Of a stretch of DNA of 29,000 bases, positions 16,398-22,896 are shown one piece after another (the first letter of the stretch is position 1; each line of letters opens with the position of its first letter). A model generated the notes under the pieces. The model had not been told where the DNA came from. It saw only the letters and a list, made by a program, of their open reading frames with translations, and searched no databases. The translations under genes and the position numbers were made by a program. Source of the DNA: a virus; IMG/VR virus record IMGVR_UViG_3300030102_004342, positions 1-29,000 of that record, one strand, 5' to 3'.

Positions 16398-16510
16398 CTA
16401 ACCATCTCCTCATACTTGTAAAACATTTCATGCTCACAACCATAGCACATACACTTGTCACCAACCATAGTGAGATGCTCCGTTGTATCACAAAGAAAAC
16501 ATTGCTTCAT
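16394..16510 (-). CDS. Micro zinc-knuckle protein (38 aa)
   Basis: Read directly from the sequence: the ATG at 16510 gives 38 residues with CFLC at 4-7 and CMCYGC at about 20-25, then a helical charged end. It overlaps the preceding 48-residue gene and the RFC gene by ATGA on both sides, which is strong evidence for a real coupled gene. Cysteine spacing indicates one zinc ion. It is a candidate clamp-loader accessory or DNA-binding peptide. Confidence 0.7.
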   Translation of the reverse strand: MKQCFLCDTTEHLTMVGDKCMCYGCEHEMFYKYEEMVR

Positions 16511-16653
16511 GGTTGAATACCCTCCCAACATTCGCCACATAGATAACCAAGTGGTAATAGAAAACAAAATTCGTTTAGGTCAATAAACTCACCACAACCA
16601 ATACAACGATTAGTTTTAGGGTGACTGATTCTTTTCTTTCCTTTGTATATCAT
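16507..16653 (-). CDS. Micro zinc-ribbon protein (48 aa)
   Basis: Read directly from the sequence: the ATG at 16653 gives a basic N-terminus (MIYKGKKRISHPKTNR), then CIGC at 17-20 and CGEC at about 39-42. GAGGAA lies about 6 bases before the start, and the stop overlaps the next gene by ATGA. It sits between an acidic zinc protein and another micro zinc protein, all leading into RFC. The function is unknown; nucleic-acid binding is plausible. Confidence 0.72.
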   Translation of the reverse strand: MIYKGKKRISHPKTNRCIGCGEFIDLNEFCFLLPLGYLCGECWEGIQP

Positions 16654-16655
16654 TT

Positions 16656-16955
16656 TTATTCCTCTACATCTGGTGCATCAATTTCAATGTCATCATATTC
16701 TATATCTTCTATTTCACCATCAGAATTATAGTAATTTAAATCGGCATCAACATAGTCAGTCCAATCAACGGTTTCCTCGACGATGGCGTTGTAATCTCGT
16801 ATATTTTGTGGATTAACCCTTGCTTCAAATGTGATAGTGATTTTACCTTTGACGGTTATCTCTAAACCACAACAAGTAATTGCATCATCAATATCCTCGT
16901 GGGTCTCGTTGCATTTTAGACACTTATATGCTTCTGTTTTTTCTATTCCCGCCAT
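16656..16955 (-). CDS. Acidic zinc-finger protein (99 aa), head of RFC unit
   Basis: CLKC at residues 12-15 and CC at about 28-29 form a zinc-binding N-terminus. The second half is very acidic, with long Asp/Glu/Tyr runs (DADLNYYNSDGEIEDIEYDD and on), possibly a DNA-mimic or partner-binding tail. The ATG at 16955 is 23 nt from a TATAAACAT box with no Shine-Dalgarno site, so the mRNA is probably leaderless. Downstream genes are two micro zinc proteins and RFC. No family is recognised. Confidence 0.72.
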   Translation of the reverse strand: MAGIEKTEAYKCLKCNETHEDIDDAITCCGLEITVKGKITITFEARVNPQNIRDYNAIVEETVDWTDYVDADLNYYNSDGEIEDIEYDDIEIDAPDVEE

Positions 16956-16978
16956 AATTAACCTATATATTGAAAGCC

Positions 16979-16987
16979 TATAAACAT
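16979..16987 (-). promoter_or_regulatory. TATA box for the zinc-protein/RFC unit
   Basis: TATAAACAT on the + strand, 23 nt from the ATG at 16955. It is an exact match to the consensus shared by six promoters in this window. Confidence 0.7.
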
Positions 16988-17000
16988 GCCGTTGCCCGTT

Positions 17001-17255
17001 TTAGACACCCTCTATGACCCTACACAGTTCAATGATTTGTGATTCTAAATCCCTGACTATTTGTTCAGCAGTTGTTGGGTGTATCTTTGCGAATCGACGC
17101 TCGCAATTAACACAAATAATATGCTCGTCAGTTTCGGTATAGGTAGAATTGGGAGTATGTTTGCATACTTCTAATAACGGTTGACCATTATCCTCGGCAA
17201 TACTATCCACGCCACTAACCATCCATACTCTACCTTTAGAGTCGGTGTATGGCAT
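17001..17255 (-). CDS. Small zinc-binding protein (84 aa)
   Basis: The N-terminus begins with short strands (TDSKGRVWMVSGVDSI); CKH at about 32-34 and CVNC at about 48-51 could bind one zinc ion; the C-terminal third is an amphipathic helix. The ATG at 17255 overlaps the previous gene's stop as TGATG and is preferred over the TTG at 17258. It is the last gene of the unit that starts at 18677. Function unknown. Confidence 0.68.
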   Translation of the reverse strand: MPYTDSKGRVWMVSGVDSIAEDNGQPLLEVCKHTPNSTYTETDEHIICVNCERRFAKIHPTTAEQIVRDLESQIIELCRVIEGV

Positions 17256-17491
17256 CAAGCATACCTCTCGATGTCCTCGAAGTTCATATCTTCCTGCTCT
17301 ATCACATGCTCGGCTAATAACTCTATTAGGTCTTTAGTGTGCATGTCTTTTAGAATCTGTATCATCCAATCTAAGGCCATACCGTGCGGAGTCGTGCCGT
17401 TTGTTTGCCGATGACAAACTCGCCACACCCAATCGTGAACACTATCATAACCTGCGTTTTCTAAAGTTTCTAACTCATAATTAGTTGCCAT
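17255..17491 (-). CDS. Unknown small helical protein (78 aa)
   Basis: The product is helical and acidic at the end (EDMNFEDIERYA), with a Trp-rich core NAGYDSVHDWVWRVCHR and a helix DLIELLAEHVIEQ. A GTG at 17500 would give three more residues, but AAAGGAG is well spaced only for the ATG at 17491. The gene overlaps the upstream gene by 11 bases and the downstream gene by TGATG. No known domain. Confidence 0.65.
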   Translation of the reverse strand: MATNYELETLENAGYDSVHDWVWRVCHRQTNGTTPHGMALDWMIQILKDMHTKDLIELLAEHVIEQEDMNFEDIERYA

Positions 17492-17723
17492 TGCTTTCAC
17501 TCCTTTGCGCTTCTATTTTGTCAAAGTGTGCTTCGAGTATAGACCACAAATCATAGTATTCACCATTCCAGATAATATGACCTTCTTCAAATTCTAATCT
17601 AAAGTTCTGCGTCACACCAGTATATTCACAATATTCCGGTGGTCGGTTTTTCTTCAGGTTTGCTATTTCCTCATCACGCACCAATATTTGTGCTTTGTAT
17701 ATTTCTTCCATTTTTGCATTCAT
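17481..17723 (-). CDS. Unknown small protein (80 aa)
   Basis: An N-terminal helix (MEEIYKAQILVRDEEIANLKKN) with coiled-coil character is followed by a short beta part rich in aromatic residues (GHIIWNGEYYDLWSIL) and a charged end. AAGGAG precedes the ATG, which overlaps the previous stop as ATGA. No family recognised; position within a chain of coupled small early genes is the main support. Confidence 0.65.
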   Translation of the reverse strand: MNAKMEEIYKAQILVRDEEIANLKKNRPPEYCEYTGVTQNFRLEFEEGHIIWNGEYYDLWSILEAHFDKIEAQRSESNGN

Positions 17724-18085
17724 TCTTCTTCACTCCTTCGTGCTCGTACTTCTAATATCACATCGGGGTCGTTACTACCATAACATAGGAAATTAAGACT
17801 TTCTGTGAATCTTTCATCGTTGATATTTAGGTTCTCGACAGCCACAAAATATTGCTCGTAGTTATTTAGCAAAGCCATTTTCATATCCCACTCGCTTTCT
17901 GTTTCAATCGCATGGCATAGCCACCACCCTTGCACTATTGATTCAGGGTCTTCTTCATCGTTCAATGTTCTAAACCTACCAGCGCTTACCCAACCGGTAT
18001 CAATACGCATTGATAAGTCTATTTCACGGACTAACATAAAGTCGGCCTGGGCTGCTTGTGCTATGTGATGTGCTTCGGGTATCAT
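17720..18085 (-). CDS. Unknown acidic protein (121 aa)
   Basis: A soluble, acidic protein with mixed helices and strands; EDPESIVQGWWLCHAIETESEW and the end VILEVRARRSEEE are notable. It is coupled by ATGA overlaps to both neighbours. No catalytic motif, cysteine pair or membrane segment is visible, so no function is proposed. Confidence 0.65.
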   Translation of the reverse strand: MIPEAHHIAQAAQADFMLVREIDLSMRIDTGWVSAGRFRTLNDEEDPESIVQGWWLCHAIETESEWDMKMALLNNYEQYFVAVENLNINDERFTESLNFLCYGSNDPDVILEVRARRSEEE

Positions 18086-18351
18086 TGTATCACTTTCCTA
18101 ATTTCTACTGGTTTTATATCCATGCCTGTGCCATTGCACCTAAGACATACTATTGACTGCACTTTGCCCGAACCGTTACATGCCGAGCATTTGACTTGGA
18201 TTGCTCCACCATCAAACATACAGTATCTATCACCGGTCACACGATTTATTATAGTGTGCTCAGCGGTTCGCCATGTTTTACACCGAACACACTTACCCAC
18301 CCAATCGGAAGGCTTTGAATTGTTAGATGCCCTAACCCATTTACTCGTCAT
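18082..18351 (-). CDS. Zinc protein with DnaJ-type cysteine repeats (89 aa)
   Basis: Two CxxCxGxG units, CSACNGSG at about 55-62 and CLRCNGTG at about 69-76, are the hallmark of the DnaJ zinc-finger domain. CVRC at about 21-24 adds another pair. The J domain itself is missing, so this is a free-standing zinc module for protein or nucleic-acid binding, like those of some phage and tail-assembly factors. ATGA overlaps couple it to both neighbours. Confidence 0.75.
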   Translation of the reverse strand: MTSKWVRASNNSKPSDWVGKCVRCKTWRTAEHTIINRVTGDRYCMFDGGAIQVKCSACNGSGKVQSIVCLRCNGTGMDIKPVEIRKVIQ

Positions 18352-18677
18352 TCAAAATCACTCCATACATCGGGTTTGTGAACGGTATTGAAAGCACGGA
18401 GATTGATTAGATAACCTATCAAATCGTCAATCAATTCTCTTTCTTCATCCTCCGAACGACATTGTGATAGTTTTCTAAGTCTATCATCTATGCGTAGTCG
18501 GATAGCATCCTCCGCACTTACCGAGGATAGTATAGTAACTGGTTGGAATATAGATGAACCCCACTTTGCATGGTGTCTTAACATGCCGGTTCTAATAGAT
18601 TCGAGTGTGGTTTCAATTGCCATCTTCCATGATATATGGGGGGTGACATTATTAGATGGTTCGCTCATATCCTCCAT
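18348..18677 (-). CDS. Possible DUF1599/Nmad1-like protein (109 aa)
   Basis: The central pattern HHAKWGSS, then AIRLRIDDRLRKLSQ and ELIDDLIGYLINLRAF (about residues 35-95) matches what I know of DUF1599, the nucleotide-modification-associated domain 1, a compact all-helical fold related in style to MazG pyrophosphatases: a (D/H)xxYG element, RxxDKxxR, and a DLxxYxxL helix. If correct it could act on modified or non-canonical nucleotides. The ATG at 18677 is 22-24 nt from a TATA box, so the first ATG is preferred over that at 18668. It heads a six-gene unit. Confidence 0.5.
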   Translation of the reverse strand: MEDMSEPSNNVTPHISWKMAIETTLESIRTGMLRHHAKWGSSIFQPVTILSSVSAEDAIRLRIDDRLRKLSQCRSEDEERELIDDLIGYLINLRAFNTVHKPDVWSDFE

Positions 18678-18699
18678 ATTATATCAATATCGGTGATAG

Positions 18700-18708
18700 T
18701 ATATAATA
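18700..18708 (-). promoter_or_regulatory. TATA box for the 18677 small-gene unit
   Basis: TATATAATA on the + strand, 22 nt from the ATG at 18677. It overlaps the sequence GTGATAGTATATA (18693-18705), which recurs at the Cas4-like promoter. Confidence 0.6.
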
Positions 18709-18712
18709 GTGT

Positions 18713-19114
18713 CTATGACCCATTCTCTTTGTGACATTCCAGACATAGACCGCTATCCATTAGTATTCTTGTACGAGCACATTGATGGCATCTAGCCACA
18801 CCGTCGCTTTCTTTCTTAGTAAGAATACCAACAGGCATAGACATGATTAATTCCTCTTTAGTAGTAATTAGGTCTCGATTTATGTCAAACAAAGTATGGA
18901 GTGTTTTGTTGCCGGTTTCTGTTATAGTTACTTCAGTTCCTACGGGTATTACCTGGCAATTTTTATTCATGATAGATGATAGTGAATGCTCGGTTGGTTC
19001 TTTTAGGAGTTTGTAGTTTTTATGGATATGTTCATACATTTGTCCCTTAGTCATTGCCCCCTTCTCCCATAGCGTAAATAAAATAATTCTTCTAACCCGC
19101 TTATTTCTAACCAT
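18713..19114 (-). CDS. Winged-helix protein with C-terminal zinc ribbon (133 aa)
   Basis: Residues 1-75 form a winged helix (RRIILFTLWEKGAMTKGQMYEHI, then a strand pair VIPVGTEVTITETGNK). The end has CHQC at about 109-112 and CLECH at about 123-127, a zinc ribbon. The frame can begin at ATG 19132, but the TATA box is only 8 nt from it and 26 nt from the ATG at 19114, so the shorter start fits this window's leaderless rule. Winged helix plus zinc ribbon is a common archaeal transcription-regulator layout. It is a single-gene unit. Confidence 0.75.
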   Translation of the reverse strand: MVRNKRVRRIILFTLWEKGAMTKGQMYEHIHKNYKLLKEPTEHSLSSIMNKNCQVIPVGTEVTITETGNKTLHTLFDINRDLITTKEELIMSMPVGILTKKESDGVARCHQCARTRILMDSGLCLECHKENGS

Positions 19115-19140
19115 GTTAATATATGGTAGCATGTGAGGTG

Positions 19141-19146
19141 TATAAA
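19141..19146 (-). promoter_or_regulatory. TATA box deciding the start of the winged-helix gene
   Basis: TATAAA on the + strand, 26 nt from the ATG at 19114 and only 8 nt from the ATG at 19132. It therefore argues for the 133-residue product. Confidence 0.6.
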
Positions 19147-19147
19147 G

Positions 19148-19354
19148 TTAATCTTCCATACTTAAAAACATAGCACTTTTAAGTGCAGTTTCGGATTCGT
19201 TTTCTATTTCTTTACCGCCTAACATTAATAATCTCGTTTGAACATAGTAGCCCTCTTTCCTATGAAAGTAATCATTTATCAGACCAACAATATATGCTAT
19301 GCCAATCCAACCCATGCAGAAAAGACCAACAAACTGCTCATTGGTCAAAGCCAT
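19148..19354 (-). CDS. Small membrane protein (68 aa)
   Basis: One strong hydrophobic span, FVGLFCMGWIGIAYIVGLI, lies at about residues 8-26 after a short polar N-terminus; the remainder is soluble and ends in acidic residues. It could be a membrane-anchored early protein. The ATG at 19354 overlaps the upstream gene by 10 bases and no good Shine-Dalgarno site is seen, so expression probably depends on coupling. It is the last gene of the MCM unit. No family recognised. Confidence 0.62.
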   Translation of the reverse strand: MALTNEQFVGLFCMGWIGIAYIVGLINDYFHRKEGYYVQTRLLMLGGKEIENESETALKSAMFLSMED

Positions 19355-20013
19355 GAAACGGTTGGCTCTAATCTTTTGGTTATAAGATTTTGCTCCGGTT
19401 GTTCGATTCTTAGGTCGTTACGAATGTCTGCTAGTTTGTTAAGAAGCATCATACCGTATTTATCCGAATCTCTAAACGGATAGTCTGGTGGAAGAATTAT
19501 CCGTGTATCTTTCTTCTTTGGGTATATTGGATTTTTACCCGTTCCTTTGATACAGAACGCCATAATTGCATACGCATAGGTATCGGGTAGAGTGAACATT
19601 ACTTCGGCCATTCTGCGCCATTTCTGTATGTCAGAATCATAGTTTGCTTTCATCCATGCTAATGCTAGCGGTATGGGAGTGTTAGTTGCCTTTAGTGTTT
19701 GATAAACAAACTGCCTATCTCCATATTTGAACATGGAGTTTATTGCACGGTTTACGCCACCATCGTTTGTGTTAAGTGATTTATCTATAATGATTCGTTC
19801 TTTGATTTCCTTAGATAGTTTAGGTAATTTATCAATGACAAACACCAGACGAAATGCTACAACATCTATCCACTCTTTGATTGTCTTTTCTGTTATTTTA
19901 GATTCAAATACAATATATGTAGTCGAGGGTGCGGTAGGTAAATACTTTACACCATGACTAAGAATAAAGTTACCTTTTTTGTATGGCCTTTCATCGGCTG
20001 TTAAAAATATCAT
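19345..20013 (-). CDS. Unknown 222-aa protein with Trp-Leu C-terminus; possible clamp-associated factor
   Basis: The longest frame starts at 20049, but the ATG at 20013 overlaps the preceding stop as ATGA and is preferred. The protein begins MIFLTADERPYKKG, has an alternating strand/helix half (TYIVFESK, RLVFVIDKLPKLSKE) and then a helical half (ALAWMKANYDSDIQKWRRMAEVM). That layout recalls the collar and lid parts of clamp-loader delta-type subunits, but no P-loop or motif proves this. It ends in EPTVSWL, one of four viral Trp-Leu tails. It is in the MCM unit. It could be a clamp-loader partner or another clamp-bound replication factor; this is speculation. Confidence 0.6.
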   Translation of the reverse strand: MIFLTADERPYKKGNFILSHGVKYLPTAPSTTYIVFESKITEKTIKEWIDVVAFRLVFVIDKLPKLSKEIKERIIIDKSLNTNDGGVNRAINSMFKYGDRQFVYQTLKATNTPIPLALAWMKANYDSDIQKWRRMAEVMFTLPDTYAYAIMAFCIKGTGKNPIYPKKKDTRIILPPDYPFRDSDKYGMMLLNKLADIRNDLRIEQPEQNLITKRLEPTVSWL

Positions 20014-20270
20014 TGCCAATCCTCCATATCGTCTTGCTCGGATAACCATTGTGCCAATCGTCTAACGGCTGATATAGAACAATTCCATGCCTCCGCAATA
20101 GACTTATTAGTGATTTTGTAGTTACCACAATAGAACGAGTAACCGGTAGCATGCCATTTAATCCACACGCCTTCTTCCATTAGTGCTTTCCAGAATTTGT
20201 GCATGTCTTTTGTTGGAACCTGCCTAACTGCTAGATACCGCTTTCTTCTTTGCCATTCTACCGCCATCAT
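20010..20270 (-). CDS. Small HTH protein (86 aa)
   Basis: The C-terminal half has a helix-turn-helix pattern, ITNKSIAEAWNCSISAVRRL, followed by AQWLSEQDDMEDWQ; the N-terminal part is basic (QRRKRYLAVRQ). Three ATGs lie at 20276, 20270 and 20267. GAGGAGG is 7 bases from the middle one, which also overlaps the previous stop as ATGA, so 20270 is chosen. A DNA-binding role is likely; the target is unknown. Confidence 0.68.
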   Translation of the reverse strand: MMAVEWQRRKRYLAVRQVPTKDMHKFWKALMEEGVWIKWHATGYSFYCGNYKITNKSIAEAWNCSISAVRRLAQWLSEQDDMEDWQ

Positions 20271-20899
20271 TCCCATTCCTCCTCGTTGTGGTCAATCACA
20301 TAGGTAGGTTCTTTAAGTGCTGCCATCCGTAATTCTACTTCATCTAATAGGTCGGGTTTGTCGGATAATACGCTGACTAAAATACCCATGACACTATCGA
20401 CTCGGTTTTGTGCTAACAATAATTGTGAATCTACTCCTATTTCTTTTTTCAATTGACCTATCAATCTAAGACTTTGGTTTGCTTGGTTTGTCAGCCTTGC
20501 TGCATCGGCAACCCAATCCGATGTGATACCCTCGTCATCTTTACGGACTTCTAATTCTTCTATCCATGTAATTAGTTTTTGTGCAATGTCCTCGGCTACG
20601 GTAATCGTGCTAATAGTATCGGTACGAGCCTTTTCCATGAATGCCGCTTCAACATGGTCATAGTGTCTATGATTATCCATGTGGTCTTGTACTGTGCCGG
20701 TAGGCCAATTTTGTGATGTTTCGAGATGCATAGATGTTATTTGCCCGGTCATTATTTTTACCTCCCATACTTTGTGGTGAGGGTTAGCACACATAGGACA
20801 CGGGGAATCGTTAGAAGTTAATACCCATGCTAATGTTCTTTCAACAATAGGGTCTTCGGTTTCATCTAAATGTTGTCGTATTTCCTTTTCAGTTCTCAT
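20267..20899 (-). CDS. Zinc/HTH DNA-binding protein, small-terminase-like in pattern (210 aa)
   Basis: The frame opens at 20977, but the ATG at 20899 overlaps the MCM stop as ATGA, giving MRTEKEIRQHL. The order CPMCANPHH, a short helix, NWPTGTVQDHMDNHRHYDH (an HTH ending in HxxxH) and a long helical C-terminal half (NQANQSLRLIGQLKKEIGV and onward) resembles phage proteins with an N-terminal CxxC, a recognition helix before HxxNH, and a coiled C-terminus, some of which are small-terminase-like. It is placed directly after the helicase, not next to packaging genes, so a replication or regulatory role is as likely. Confidence 0.6.
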   Translation of the reverse strand: MRTEKEIRQHLDETEDPIVERTLAWVLTSNDSPCPMCANPHHKVWEVKIMTGQITSMHLETSQNWPTGTVQDHMDNHRHYDHVEAAFMEKARTDTISTITVAEDIAQKLITWIEELEVRKDDEGITSDWVADAARLTNQANQSLRLIGQLKKEIGVDSQLLLAQNRVDSVMGILVSVLSDKPDLLDEVELRMAALKEPTYVIDHNEEEWE

Positions 20900-22209
20900 T
20901 GTGGTATGCCTCCCCATACGACCTTTTTGGCGATTGTTTCTTGAACCTCCGGTGTTGGTGGTGCTCCTATACGGCATGTGATACCTTTGCGACCCCTACC
21001 TTCTTTGCGTGGCACATACTCGTGATACCATGTTTGACCCATTAGCGATTCCTCCATCCATCGCTTTGCAGCCTGATAATCATTAGTAATCATTCTTTCT
21101 ACCTCCTTTAGTAGCGTGGACTTTGGTATGTCCTGTTGCCAGAATGTATCTTTGATAAGCATTAGGTCTGCATCCATAACATTTCTTCTTTGTGATAGTG
21201 ACGATTCTAATAGCATAACGAGTTCCGGTGTCAAATCAACATACAATACTTCGCCACCCACATAATCTTCACGCATCATAGTATAACCGATGCAAAGTCT
21301 GCGGAATAGGTCTGATTCAAAGGAACGAACCTCCGGTCTTTCTAACCACTCCTCTACCCGTTCATCGAATATAATACCGGTGGGAGGGCTTTGCATAATA
21401 TCATGTTGTCGCTTCAAAAACCATCGGCGTATATCCATGTTTAGTGAAGCCAATTCGACCCGTTCACTATTTGACATTTGGGCTTGCTTGCGTTGCGCCC
21501 TTTTGTATTCTAACTCTTTGGCCGGTGTCATTTCAATGTCAATGATGAAGAACCTACGGTCTAAACCGGATTCCAATTCAAATCTACCTGGTTGTGTGCC
21601 AGCCCATAGACTGTAAAGTGTAGTGTATCTAACCCAACCGGACTTCAATGCTTTCATAACACGGCCATTGTCGGTAGAAGTTAACAATTGGTTTTTCATG
21701 TCAACCGAATGGTCTTTCTTACCGGCATCGGATATAGATGAAAACTCCTCGAAACCTAAGAAACCACAACACAATTCCTGTGCTAATGGTCGGCCTGTGA
21801 TATTGCCATCTTCATCAACCGAACCAAACATACCAGATTCGGTAATCGAGTTTGGCCCTAGCATAGTCTTGAATCCTTCGCCATTGAATGCTTCTTTGTT
21901 GTATAACAAACCATTGTGTTCTGCTAAGAACAATTGGATTAGTATAGATTTACCCGACCCTTTGTCTCCACGCATTAGGATATGTAATCGGGTGTCGGCC
22001 AATCTCGACATAGGGGTATATACTGGTTGTAGGTCATGCCGCATAGATGATGGTAAATCCTTCTCGCAACATAAACAGAACATACCTTTGTTAACAACAT
22101 TGAATAAATGTGCTCCGATACTACAAATGAATATCGGAATCTTATCATCAACATCGACATAGAAATTTCTTCGGGCATAGTCTTGGACTTTGGTAAATAT
22201 ATTTGTCAT
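20896..22209 (-). CDS. mcm: MCM-like AAA+ helicase (short form)
   Basis: The 437-residue protein keeps the MCM-type AAA+ core: Walker A MRGDKGSGKS (79-88), Walker B CGFLGFEEF (148-156), a presensor hairpin region LLTSTDNGRVMKALKSGW, sensor 1 WAGTQPGRF (202-210), and the arginine-finger segment GLDRRF (215-220). A short cysteine cluster CLCC at 45-48 replaces the large N-terminal MCM domain, so the protein is far shorter than cellular MCM (about 600-700). The last quarter could be a winged helix. It should unwind DNA ahead of PolB. It starts 5 bases after the winged-helix gene and lies just downstream of the AT-rich inverted-repeat block. Confidence 0.85.
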   Translation of the reverse strand: MTNIFTKVQDYARRNFYVDVDDKIPIFICSIGAHLFNVVNKGMFCLCCEKDLPSSMRHDLQPVYTPMSRLADTRLHILMRGDKGSGKSILIQLFLAEHNGLLYNKEAFNGEGFKTMLGPNSITESGMFGSVDEDGNITGRPLAQELCCGFLGFEEFSSISDAGKKDHSVDMKNQLLTSTDNGRVMKALKSGWVRYTTLYSLWAGTQPGRFELESGLDRRFFIIDIEMTPAKELEYKRAQRKQAQMSNSERVELASLNMDIRRWFLKRQHDIMQSPPTGIIFDERVEEWLERPEVRSFESDLFRRLCIGYTMMREDYVGGEVLYVDLTPELVMLLESSLSQRRNVMDADLMLIKDTFWQQDIPKSTLLKEVERMITNDYQAAKRWMEESLMGQTWYHEYVPRKEGRGRKGITCRIGAPPTPEVQETIAKKVVWGGIPQ

Positions 22210-22214
22210 AGTGA

Positions 22215-22580
22215 TTACTCCATTTTGGATTCTACCTGCTTTGTTATGAAGGCAGGATACTTCTTTAGTGAATACCGTAGTGATACTCCTTTGGTTAGTT
22301 TCATAACTAAATCATCAATAACTTCATTCTCGTCAACAGCGTCGTATAGTGCTACTTTGTATCTATGTGAATTTCCTCGTATGCTAGTATATCCTGTAAT
22401 TTTAAACATCGGGTGTATTGAAAACAACGATGCAGCCTTAGTCTTCTTTATTTGTAGGTTTCTTTTTTTGTCATTAATTAAGTAATCAAATATCTGGTCT
22501 AATGTAGATTCTCCGTTAATTTGTAAGTATCTGTATGCCGCCGTAACAAACCGTTTAGAACCTGAATGATTAGCACCCAT
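22215..22580 (-). CDS. Winged-helix protein heading the MCM unit (121 aa)
   Basis: The N-terminal half reads as a winged helix (FVTAAYRYLQINGESTLDQIFDYLIND, later strand pair FKITGYTSIRGNSHRYKVALYD). The frame extends to 22607, but the TATA box lies 26 nt from the ATG at 22580 and inside the longer version, so 22580 is chosen. Being the first gene next to the AT-rich inverted-repeat region and before the helicase, it is a candidate origin-binding or autoregulatory protein; this is inference from position. Confidence 0.7.
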   Translation of the reverse strand: MGANHSGSKRFVTAAYRYLQINGESTLDQIFDYLINDKKRNLQIKKTKAASLFSIHPMFKITGYTSIRGNSHRYKVALYDAVDENEVIDDLVMKLTKGVSLRYSLKKYPAFITKQVESKME

Positions 22581-22606
22581 ACAAATATTGATGGTTAGTG
22601 AAAGCA

Positions 22607-22615
22607 TATAAACAT
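22607..22615 (-). promoter_or_regulatory. TATA box for the MCM unit
   Basis: TATAAACAT on the + strand, 26 nt from the ATG at 22580, an exact consensus copy. It lies at the left border of the non-coding block. Confidence 0.7.
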
Positions 22616-22632
22616 ACCTATCCTATTTATTT

Positions 22633-22852
22633 TTTTGATTCTTTTTTATTTTGTCAAAAGAAATAAACGCCTGACTGCGCAGATACTTCGGGAATTGTTT
22701 TATTTGTTCAATAGGTATAATAAGAGTATTACAGATACCTGTAAACTATCTCCGGGATTTGTCTATTATATGTATAAGCAATAATAAAGAATTAGCGAAA
22801 CCGTTATACTGCGTAGCATTTTTTCTTTTTATAATTTTCAAAAGAATCAAAA
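22633..22852. repeat. 13-bp inverted repeat flanking the AT-rich block
   Basis: Arms at 22633-22645 and 22840-22852 are perfect reverse complements separated by 194 bases. The pairing stops at both ends of the 13 bases. The loop is too long for an ordinary terminator hairpin. Confidence 0.6.
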
Positions 22853-22881
22853 CAATTAAATATCTTACACATCTCCTCCAG

Positions 22882-22896
22882 CAAAAAAATTAAAAA
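22882..22896 (-). terminator. T-rich terminator after the 278-aa gene
   Basis: Immediately after the stop at 22897 the coding strand reads TTTTTAATTTTTTT. Archaeal transcription ends at such T-runs without needing a hairpin. It closes the unit that begins at 25832. Confidence 0.55.

Larger units (their letters stand above)
22620..22896. other. AT-rich non-coding block with inverted and direct repeats; possible replication origin
   Basis: Including the promoter, 22581-22896 is the only stretch over 300 bases without a credible gene. It holds a perfect 13-base inverted repeat, TTTTGATTCTTTT at 22633-22645 and its complement at 22840-22852. Inside are a CTGCGCAG palindrome at 22675-22682, the word CAGATAC twice (22680-22686 and 22732-22738) each followed by a CGGGAWTTGT element, and long A/T runs. 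It sits directly upstream of the winged-helix and MCM genes. This is what an origin next to its helicase could look like, but no known ORB element was recognised, and AT-rich repeats can arise by chance. Confidence 0.4.

Noticed and set aside
21623-22162. 179-codon + strand frame opposite the helicase gene
   Set aside because: The - strand carries all MCM-like motifs in this interval; the + strand translation has no domain features.
22805-22873. A 22-codon frame starting after GGAGGAG in the non-coding block
   Set aside because: The ATG is only one or two bases from the ribosome-like sequence, and the product is low-complexity (Lys-rich).
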